Source: an uncultured Clostridia bacterium (GTDB lineage: Bacteria; Bacillota; Clostridia; Oscillospirales; Ruminococcaceae). Taken from it: a stretch of DNA of 5,883 nt. The notes below the pieces were generated by a model. It was not told where the DNA came from and did no database searches. It saw only the letters and a program-made list of their open reading frames with translations. Each line of letters starts with the position of its first letter. The first letter of the stretch is position 1. Positions 1-5,483 of the stretch are shown here, in pieces. The translations under genes were made by a program, and so were the position numbers. Location of the stretch: NCBI GenBank assembly GCA_947175045.1, contig CAMWLH010000149.1, positions 1-5,883 on the forward strand, written 5' to 3'.

Positions 1-69
1 GATAAACATATAAAATCTAACAAAACAAACAGCTACACTAAATTATCATTTATATTATATTACACAATG

Positions 70-82
70 CGTTTAAACGTTT
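70..82. promoter_or_regulatory. Candidate operator (overlapping palindromes)
   Basis: Two perfect palindromes overlap here: CGTTTAAACG (70-79) and AAACGTTT (75-82). The second has a central CG flanked by A and T runs, the general form of LacI/GalR-family and CcpA (cre) sites. Against the cre consensus TGWAANCGNTNNCA, bases 72-85 differ at two fixed positions. The centre lies about 28 bp upstream of the -35 element, so this would be an upstream site rather than one that covers the promoter core. Function is inferred from form and position only. Confidence 0.35.
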
Positions 83-105
83 CCCCAAAAAACTATGAAA
101 TTATG

Positions 106-134
106 TTGTATTTTTTTTAAGAATATGCTATAAT
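106..134 (+). promoter_or_regulatory. Sigma-A type promoter of the glycosidase operon
   Basis: A consensus -10 TATAAT (129-134) is preceded by TGC (126-128), making an extended -10. A -35-like TTGTAT (106-111) lies exactly 17 bp upstream. The spacer contains a run of eight T. Transcription would begin near 140-142, giving a leader of about 35 nt before the alpha-galactosidase ATG. This is the only convincing promoter seen for the four plus-strand genes. Confidence 0.8.
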
Positions 135-161
135 ACAGATATACATTTGGCTGAATGCCGT

Positions 162-168
162 AAGGAGA
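162..168 (+). promoter_or_regulatory. Ribosome binding site of the alpha-galactosidase gene
   Basis: AAGGAGA lies 8 nt before the ATG at 177. It decides the start: the in-frame TTG at 147 would put this site inside the coding region and lies only a few bases after the expected transcription start. Confidence 0.85.
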
Positions 169-176
169 AATCAACT

Positions 177-1400
177 ATGGACAATAAATATTTAGGCTTA
201 ACGCCCCCTATGGGCTGGAACTCCTGGAACACCTTCACTTGGCAGATAAACGAGCAGCTCATTATGCAGGCGGCGGACGCGTTTGTGGAACAGGGTCTTA
301 AGGACGCGGGATATGAATACATCGTTATCGACGACTGCTGGAGCAAAAAGCAGCGCGATGAAAACGGACGTCTCGTGCCGGACAAGTATAAGTTTCCGAA
401 CGGTATGAAAGCCGTCGCGGACTACGTTCACTCAAAGGGGCTGAAATTCGGAATGTACTCCTGCGCGGGCACCCATACCTGCGGCGGTCATCCCGGCAGC
501 TTCGAGCACGAGTTCGACGATGCGGCTACTTTCGCGGAATGGGGCGTGGACTACCTCAAATACGACTACTGCTACAAGCCCGACTTTATCCCCGGGGAGA
601 TCCTCTATAAAAGAATGGCTATGGCGCTGCGCAACTGCGGTCGGGACATAATGTTCTCCGCCTGCAACTGGGGCAACGACGACGTTTACAAGTGGATACG
701 CGAGAGCGGCGCACATCTGTTCCGCTCTACGGGAGATATCCAAGACAGTTGGGAGTCCATCAAACGGCTGGCGCTGTCGCAGATGGAAAAGGAGTGCTAC
801 GGCGGCAGCTACTGCCACAACGACATTGATATGCTGGTGGTGGGAATGCACGGCGGCAGCAACAACGAATGGATAAACGCGGGCAGCGAGGGCGGCGTAA
901 ACGTCATAGCGGACAGCGGCGCGGACTCGGAGAGCGCAATGCCTAAGCTGGGCGGCTGCACCGACACGGAATACAAGACACATTTCTCGCTCTGGGCAAT
1001 AATGAACAGCCCGCTTATGATAGGCTGCGATATCAGAAATATGTCCGCCGCTACAAGAGAGATACTCACCAACCGCGACGTTATCGCCATAAACCAGGAT
1101 ATCGAGTGCCGCGGAGCTTACCGCATAAAGCAGTGGAACAATCCCGAGAATGTATTTTCTATGATAAAGCTGATGTCGGACGGCAGCTATGCTGTCGGTA
1201 TGTTCAACTTCGGCGACAGGACGAGCGAGATGTCCTTGCAGTTCTGGGATATGGGACTTCCCGCGGCGAGCGGACGGGGCTTCGATATCTACGACTGCTG
1301 GAAGCATGAACAGCTCGGGAAATTCTCGGAGCGCTTCGTCGCGAATATTGAGCCGCACGACTGCCTTGTCCTCAGGGCTAAGCTCGTTAGCATGAAATAA
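177..1400 (+). CDS. GH27 alpha-galactosidase, cytoplasmic
   Basis: A 407-residue glycoside hydrolase family 27 enzyme that should release terminal alpha-linked galactose from galactomannan or raffinose-type oligosaccharides by a retaining mechanism. The N-terminal PPMGWNSWNTF (about residues 9-19) is the family hallmark of the first barrel strand. The KYD motif gives the likely nucleophile D130, and RSTGDI (183-188) gives the likely acid/base D187. NDIDM (215-219) matches the substrate-binding NDPDM motif with Ile for Pro. GGCTDTEYKTHFSLWA and the SPLMIGCD block complete the barrel, and a C-terminal beta domain follows to the end. No signal peptide is present, so it acts in the cytoplasm on imported sugars. 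About 25-30 residues (about 228-257) appear inserted before GGCTD compared with the short form of this loop. The start is set by the site at 162-168. The stop overlaps the next ATG by one base. An alpha-N-acetylgalactosaminidase specificity cannot be fully excluded. Confidence 0.93.
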   Translation: MDNKYLGLTPPMGWNSWNTFTWQINEQLIMQAADAFVEQGLKDAGYEYIVIDDCWSKKQRDENGRLVPDKYKFPNGMKAVADYVHSKGLKFGMYSCAGTHTCGGHPGSFEHEFDDAATFAEWGVDYLKYDYCYKPDFIPGEILYKRMAMALRNCGRDIMFSACNWGNDDVYKWIRESGAHLFRSTGDIQDSWESIKRLALSQMEKECYGGSYCHNDIDMLVVGMHGGSNNEWINAGSEGGVNVIADSGADSESAMPKLGGCTDTEYKTHFSLWAIMNSPLMIGCDIRNMSAATREILTNRDVIAINQDIECRGAYRIKQWNNPENVFSMIKLMSDGSYAVGMFNFGDRTSEMSLQFWDMGLPAASGRGFDIYDCWKHEQLGKFSERFVANIEPHDCLVLRAKLVSMK

Positions 1401-1603
1401 TGGAAAACTGGAAAACCTGCCGCGAATGCGGCGCGGCTCTCGGCTCTGACGATATCGCCATAAATCAGAAGCTCATTTCGCGCAATGTTCGGGAGTTCTT
1501 CTGCATTGACTGTCTCGCGGCGTATTACCAGACCACCCGCGAGGTGATACAGAAGCGTATCGACTACTACCGCGCAAGCGGAACGTGCACATTATTCAGA
1601 TAA
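1400..1603 (+). CDS. Small four-cysteine putative zinc protein
   Basis: A 67-residue protein of unknown function. It has two CxxC pairs, C7-x2-C10 (in CRECG) and C35-x2-C38 (in CIDCLAAYY), 24 residues apart, which fits a zinc ribbon or treble-clef-like knuckle. A charged helix (about 44-58) follows, and a third type of cysteine, C63, sits in the C-terminal GTCTLF. There is no signal peptide or membrane segment. The ATG overlaps the alpha-galactosidase stop (TAATG) and no good ribosome site precedes it, so translation probably depends on the gene before. Codon use resembles its neighbours, and the CxxC spacing and clean fit between two genes argue that it is real. I recall similar small proteins in Clostridia but cannot name the family. 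Possible roles include DNA or RNA binding, or protein contact; none is shown by the sequence. Confidence 0.8.
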   Translation: MENWKTCRECGAALGSDDIAINQKLISRNVREFFCIDCLAAYYQTTREVIQKRIDYYRASGTCTLFR

Positions 1604-1609
1604 TTTATG

Positions 1610-1616
1610 AAGGGAG
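1610..1616 (+). promoter_or_regulatory. Ribosome binding site of the GH26 gene
   Basis: AAGGGAG lies 8 nt before the ATG at 1625. An in-frame ATG at 1607 would start upstream of this site and put six extra residues before a standard lipoprotein signal, so 1625 is the better start. Confidence 0.85.
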
Positions 1617-1624
1617 AATTTCTT

Positions 1625-2995
1625 ATGAAAAAGTTTTTATCGCTTATTCTCACGGCGGCTCTCACGCTGTCGCTTACCGCCTGCCAAAAGGACGACGCAT
1701 ACTCCGACGGAGTTTCCGACGCCTTTTCCGATCTTGCTTCGGATAATTCCGGAAGCAGTGCCGCCGACGAGGCAAATGCTCCCGACAACGGTGAAAATGC
1801 GGCGGTACTCTCAAATCCCGTAAAGAAGACCGCCGACGGTGATATCGACATGGACGCGGCGCTTTCCTACGAGACGGATTTTGACGCTCTCAAAGCGGAG
1901 CTGTCCGCCCGCGAGGTCGATCTGTCACTGCCCGTATCGCTCAACGCCCGCGAAAACGAAAACACGATGGAGGTATTTAACTACCTTAAGAGCATTTACG
2001 GCAAGCAGATACTGACCGCTCAGCAGCAGATGGATCTGAAAAACACCTATGAGGATCTGGTATACTACAACGCAACGGGCGATATCCCTGCGATGAAGGG
2101 CTTTGACTTTATATTCACCACAGGCTCCTACTCAAGCCGCGATATGATCGACGCGGCGATAAAGTGGGCTACGGAAAGCGGCGGGCTTGTCACTTTCACA
2201 TGGCATTGGAACGTGCCGAGGGACGTTGACAACCCCGACGGGGGCTGGGCATTCTATATGAACCAGGACGGTATTACCATCGACAACTTTGACCCGCTAA
2301 AGGCGACTACCCCCGGCACAAAGGAGTACGAGGTAGCCGTTCATGATATTGACCTTATCGCAAGCTATCTCCAGGAGATGGAGAGCCTTGGGATAACCGT
2401 GCTTTTCCGTCCTTTCCACGAAGCGAGCGACGGCTGGTTCTGGTGGGGACTTCAGACCGAGGACAAGAAGATGATCAAGGATGGCACCTACCCCGAGACC
2501 TATCAGCGTCTGTGGTATATGATGTTTGACCGTCTGGAGAACTACCACAAGCTCTCAAATATCATCTGGGTATGGAACGGGCAGAGCAAATTCTGCGTGG
2601 TAGACCCCAACACCTACGATATCGCGGGCGTGGACTATTACGCGAGCACCGAGGATCACTCCCCGCTCGTTAACCAGTACAATAGACTGTCGGACTACAC
2701 CTATGAGGGCAAAATGCTGGCGCTCAGTGAGTGCGGATATATTCCCGACCCGCAGCAGTGCGCGGACGAAAACGCCATGTGGCTGTATTATATGATATGG
2801 AACGGGGATTTCGTCTATACCAACATCAGCTTTGACGGAACGCCCAGTCCCAACGAGGAGCGTATGACCAACGATATGCTCAAGGAATATTTTGAAAACG
2901 AGTATATGACCACCTGGAACGATCTCCCCGAATTTCGTTTCGGCGAGAAAAACAAGCCTACTCCTATTACCACATGGGAATACTTTAAGGATTGA
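1625..2995 (+). CDS. GH26 beta-mannanase-type lipoprotein
   Basis: A 456-residue family 26 glycoside hydrolase, probably an endo-beta-1,4-mannanase attached to the outer face of the membrane. Residues 1-20 form a lipoprotein signal: MKK, a hydrophobic core, and the lipobox LTAC with C20 as the lipidated residue. An acidic Ser/Asp/Ala-rich linker (about 21-75) leads to the catalytic barrel (about 112-445). FRPFHEASDGWFWWG (261-275) is the family signature, with H265 and likely acid/base E266 plus substrate-contact tryptophans 271, 273 and 274. ALSECG (366-371) gives the likely nucleophile E369. HW (194-195) and the WVWN block (315-318) also fit the family. The residue after the nucleophile is Cys, where Phe is common. 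No carbohydrate-binding or dockerin module is present. GH26 also includes lichenases and beta-1,3-xylanases; mannanase is preferred because an alpha-galactosidase lies in the same operon. Its stop overlaps the kinase ATG (TGATG). Confidence 0.9.
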   Translation: MKKFLSLILTAALTLSLTACQKDDAYSDGVSDAFSDLASDNSGSSAADEANAPDNGENAAVLSNPVKKTADGDIDMDAALSYETDFDALKAELSAREVDLSLPVSLNARENENTMEVFNYLKSIYGKQILTAQQQMDLKNTYEDLVYYNATGDIPAMKGFDFIFTTGSYSSRDMIDAAIKWATESGGLVTFTWHWNVPRDVDNPDGGWAFYMNQDGITIDNFDPLKATTPGTKEYEVAVHDIDLIASYLQEMESLGITVLFRPFHEASDGWFWWGLQTEDKKMIKDGTYPETYQRLWYMMFDRLENYHKLSNIIWVWNGQSKFCVVDPNTYDIAGVDYYASTEDHSPLVNQYNRLSDYTYEGKMLALSECGYIPDPQQCADENAMWLYYMIWNGDFVYTNISFDGTPSPNEERMTNDMLKEYFENEYMTTWNDLPEFRFGEKNKPTPITTWEYFKD

Positions 2996-3906
2996 TGTAC
3001 TGGATCGTTATCGGTATGCTGGCGGTCGCCGTGATCGTTCTTTCCGTAAGGCTGCATTATGTGCGGAAGTCTGCCGATGAGATAAGCGAGGGGCTTAAGG
3101 AGCGCGCTGAGATCGACACCAACACGCTTATAGGTATCTCTTCAGGAGATAAAAAAATGCGCGCTCTCGCCGCGGCGGTGAATACGGAGCTTAAAAGGCT
3201 GCGCACGGAGCGGCGGCGGTTTCAGCGCGGCGACACCGAGATAAAGAACGCCATCACCAACATATCCCACGACCTACGCACCCCGCTTACCGCAATATTC
3301 GGGTATATCGACCTGCTGGAGCGCGAGGAAATGTCGGGGACGCAAAGACGCTATGTCGGCGTGATCCGCAACCGCTCAGAGCTTCTGCGGCAGCTTACCG
3401 AGGAGCTTTTCAGATATTCCGTGGTGCTTACGGCGGACAACGGGCTGGTATGCGAGTCGGTGAATATCAACGCGGTCCTCGAAGAGAGCGCGGCTGCATT
3501 CTACACGGCGTTGGGCGAACGGCGGATAGTTCCCGAGATAGAGATGCCCGAGACCGCTGTCGTGCGGGAGCTTGACAGCGCGGCGCTGTCGAGAGTGTTT
3601 TCAAATCTGCTCAGCAACGCGATAAAGTACAGCAGCGGCGATCTTAGCATAGTGCTGACCGAATCGGGAGAGATCACCTTTTCAAATACCGCGGAGGGTC
3701 TCAGCGAAATTCAGGTGGGACGTCTTTTCGACAGATTCTACACCGTTGAAGCCGCAAGGAAGTCCACGGGGCTTGGACTGGCGATAGCGCGGACGCTCGT
3801 AGAGAGAATGGGCGGCAGTATCACAGCCGAATATGAAAACAACAGATTGTTAATAGGCATAAGGTTTCCCGCGGAAAAAGAACAATTGATTACAGGCAGT
3901 GTTTAA
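2995..3906 (+). CDS. Sensor histidine kinase, one membrane segment, no cognate regulator nearby
   Basis: A 303-residue kinase that should autophosphorylate and pass the phosphate to a response regulator not encoded here. One membrane segment (about 2-20) is followed by HYVRK, placing the kinase in the cytoplasm; there is no extracellular sensing domain and no clear HAMP. A linker helix (about 25-80) leads to the H-box ISHDLRTPLTAIFGY with phospho-acceptor H92. The N-box SNLLSNAIKYSS (203-214) contains N208, the F-box LFDRFYTVE lies at 244-252, and the G2 box STGLGLAIA at 257-265. The usual G1 box DxGxG is replaced by SNTAEG (230-235), as I recall for a group of Clostridial kinases, so this need not mean loss of activity. 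The ATG at 2995 overlaps the GH26 stop; AAGGA (2987-2991) is only 3 nt upstream, so coupled translation is likely. A TTG at 2992 is less likely as a start. Confidence 0.93.
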   Translation: MYWIVIGMLAVAVIVLSVRLHYVRKSADEISEGLKERAEIDTNTLIGISSGDKKMRALAAAVNTELKRLRTERRRFQRGDTEIKNAITNISHDLRTPLTAIFGYIDLLEREEMSGTQRRYVGVIRNRSELLRQLTEELFRYSVVLTADNGLVCESVNINAVLEESAAAFYTALGERRIVPEIEMPETAVVRELDSAALSRVFSNLLSNAIKYSSGDLSIVLTESGEITFSNTAEGLSEIQVGRLFDRFYTVEAARKSTGLGLAIARTLVERMGGSITAEYENNRLLIGIRFPAEKEQLITGSV

Positions 3907-3925
3907 GCTGCCTGTTATCTTTTTA
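3892..3925 (+). terminator. Rho-independent terminator of the glycosidase-kinase operon
   Basis: ACAGGCAG (3892-3899) pairs perfectly with CTGCCTGT (3908-3915) around an 8-nt loop, followed by TATCTTTTT. The kinase stop codon TAA (3904-3906) lies in the loop, so the last codons form the left arm of the stem. Confidence 0.85.
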
Positions 3926-3995
3926 TTTAATGATACAAATGATAATTCGGCGACCCCTGCTGCACCAAATTGCCATTTATAATAGAAAAACCTTT

Positions 3996-4034
3996 AAAAC
4001 AAAACAGGGCTGACCGCATACGCGCCAGCCCTGT
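3996..4034 (-). terminator. Rho-independent terminator of the ankyrin operon
   Basis: Read on the minus strand, ACAGGGCTG (4034-4026) pairs perfectly with CAGCCCTGT (4012-4004) around a 13-nt loop, followed by TTTGTTT-type T-rich sequence down to about 3996. It starts 3 nt after the ankyrin gene stop. The region between it and the facing terminator (3926-3995) shows no gene or clear signal. Confidence 0.87.
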
Positions 4035-4037
4035 GAG

Positions 4038-5015
4038 TTAATTCTCGGCACCTGCCATAAGAAGCTGCTCCACTATCTCGGTGAAGCCAAGCTCGGAAGC
4101 GTAATAGAGCGCGCTGTGCGCCTCATTGTTTACTGCGTTCACGTCCGCGCCCTCGGCGATAAGCATTTCGGTGAAGTCGTTCTTCCCTCTTCTTGCCGCG
4201 AGAATAAGCGGCGTATCTCCGCCGGTGGTTTTTGCGTTGATATTTGCCTTCGCGGCGATCAGCGCCTTACCTATGAACAGCTCGCCGTCGTCCGCGGCTA
4301 TATGCAGCGGAGTAACGCCGTTTATATCCGCCAGCTCCGTCTGTGCGCCCGCTTCAAGCAGCCGCTCGGCGATAACCAGATTCCTCTGCTGAACCGCCAG
4401 AACCAAAGGGGAATCCCCGTTGTCGTTCAGCTTGTTGACATCCGCGCCCTTTTCGATAAGCGCCTTTACGACCTCCGCCTGACCGCCGCGGCATGCGTGG
4501 TGCAGCGTGGTGTTTCCGTAAGCGTCGGTATGATCGCCCTGCGAAAGAGCCTTCACAAGCTCCCTCAATCCCGCGTGGCTGGCGTAATCCTCGGCGGTAT
4601 TGTTATTCTTGTCCTTAAGCTGCGTGTCAACGTCCTTGTGGTTCTCAATGAGCTTAAGAGCCGCGTCGGTCTTGCCGTTCTGCGCCATCAGCATAAGCGG
4701 GGTAACGCCGTCCTTGTCGGTGCTGTTGACGTCCGCGCCCGCCGCTATCAGCAGCGATACTATCTCGTAGTTTCCCGTTTCCGCCGCGAAATGTATGGGA
4801 GCGCGGCTTCTCTGATTTTCCAGTACCGCGTCCGCGCCGTTTTCCAGCAGTAGCTTCACTATCTCGCGGGAATTTTTCATGCAGGCGTAAATAAGGGGAG
4901 TATTCCCTGTCTCGTCGCGCTTGTTAAGGTCTATCCCGCCGCGCTTCAGAAAGGTCTGCACAACCCCCTTCTGATTGTTCTTACAAGCCTGTATAAGCAT
5001 ATTGTCAAGCTGCAT
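4038..5015 (-). CDS. Ankyrin-repeat protein with ten repeats
   Basis: A 325-residue protein made almost wholly of ankyrin repeats, most 33 residues long, with the usual pattern G-x-TPL-x-A, a central G, then LL-x-GAD-x-N. About ten can be counted. Repeats starting GNTPL, GVTPL, GNTTL, GDSPL, GVTPL and GDTPL are clear; the fourth and fifth (about residues 102-165) are degenerate and the fifth is short. The first (residues 1-35) and last act as caps. There is no signal peptide, membrane segment or enzymatic domain, so it is likely a cytoplasmic protein-binding scaffold; its partner is unknown. TAAAAGGAGA ends 5 nt before the ATG at 5015 and overlaps the stop of the TPR-like gene, which lies 12 nt upstream. 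It is the last gene of its operon and ends 3 nt before a terminator. Confidence 0.9.
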   Translation of the reverse strand: MQLDNMLIQACKNNQKGVVQTFLKRGGIDLNKRDETGNTPLIYACMKNSREIVKLLLENGADAVLENQRSRAPIHFAAETGNYEIVSLLIAAGADVNSTDKDGVTPLMLMAQNGKTDAALKLIENHKDVDTQLKDKNNNTAEDYASHAGLRELVKALSQGDHTDAYGNTTLHHACRGGQAEVVKALIEKGADVNKLNDNGDSPLVLAVQQRNLVIAERLLEAGAQTELADINGVTPLHIAADDGELFIGKALIAAKANINAKTTGGDTPLILAARRGKNDFTEMLIAEGADVNAVNNEAHSALYYASELGFTEIVEQLLMAGAEN

Positions 5016-5027
5016 ATGTATCTCCTT

Positions 5028-5474
5028 TTACAATTCAATATTATACTGCGCCAGAAAACGGTTTATCAGCGCGGCTTCACCGCTGCGCCCAAGCTGCTCG
5101 AGACAGACCGCCGAGAGCCACTTTGTCCGTATAAGGAAGTACCGCGCGCAAACCTCCGCGGATTCGGGGTCTAGCGGCAGCAAATACAGCGGCTGCTCCC
5201 TTGAAAGCTCTATCGCTTTTATAAATAGGTTTCTTTCCGATATATCCAATTCGGGGGGATTTCCCAACAGCTGCTCCGCGCGTTTCAGCTCGGTGACAGC
5301 CTGCTCCGTTTCACCCAGTTTGAACAGGCACAGTCCGCGGTTGAAAGCCGAGACGGGATCGTCGCCGCTGCTCTTGCTTACCAGCCGGGCGGCGGGAAGG
5401 TCTCCCGCCGCCAAAGCGCGGTATAGCTGAATATCGGCGCTTGCCGCGGAGCCTTTATTACCGTAAAGTTCCAT
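5028..5474 (-). CDS. Small TPR-like helical protein
   Basis: A 148-residue protein predicted to be all helical. Residues 40-70 fit a tetratricopeptide repeat, with G47 in FNRGLCLFKLGE and A59 in QAVTELKRAEQLL. The first 35 residues (LYRALAAGDLPAARLV) and the C-terminal stretch (113-145, with WLSAVCLEQLGRSGEAALI) look like weaker helix-turn-helix repeats of the same kind, so three repeats are possible. The YLLPLDPESAEVC segment between them (97-109) is the most distinctive part. There is no signal peptide or membrane segment. AAAGGAG (5485-5479) lies 4 nt before the ATG and overlaps the stop of the upstream ankyrin gene, 9 nt away. Lying between two ankyrin genes, it probably works with them in protein-protein contacts; the actual role is unknown. 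Confidence 0.82.
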   Translation of the reverse strand: MELYGNKGSAASADIQLYRALAAGDLPAARLVSKSSGDDPVSAFNRGLCLFKLGETEQAVTELKRAEQLLGNPPELDISERNLFIKAIELSREQPLYLLPLDPESAEVCARYFLIRTKWLSAVCLEQLGRSGEAALINRFLAQYNIEL

Positions 5475-5483
5475 AGCGCTCCT

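Noticed and set aside
1..60. Possible divergent promoter in the AT-rich left end
   Set aside because: Many TATA-like strings occur by composition alone, and no minus-strand gene is visible to the left.
147..176. TTG start at 147 for the alpha-galactosidase
   Set aside because: The strong ribosome site at 162-168 lies downstream of it, and family similarity begins after the ATG at 177.
432..1358. Long minus-strand reading frame (308 residues) opposite the alpha-galactosidase
   Set aside because: It lies wholly within a clear GH27 gene, its translation is rich in Val, Ala, His and Arg with no recognisable motif, and it has no ribosome site of note; it is a shadow of GC-rich codon use.
3970..3983. 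TTGCCA and TATAAT between the two terminators
   Set aside because: Only 2 bp separate the two boxes, so they cannot be a -35/-10 pair, and no gene follows on the plus strand.
4116..4853. Plus-strand reading frame (245 residues) opposite the ankyrin gene
   Set aside because: The periodic Val/Arg/Leu-rich translation simply mirrors the ankyrin repeats on the other strand.
4038..5015. Recurring DNA words (for example GTAACGCCG and TCCGCGCCC) as a CRISPR or non-coding repeat array
   Set aside because: They recur at about 99-bp spacing in the coding frame and are explained by the 33-residue ankyrin repeats; the intervening bases are not unique spacers.
4975..5430. Plus-strand reading frame (151 residues) across the TPR-like gene
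   Set aside because: It is Ser/Arg-rich low-complexity translation, lies opposite a gene with a good ribosome site and crosses that gene's boundary.
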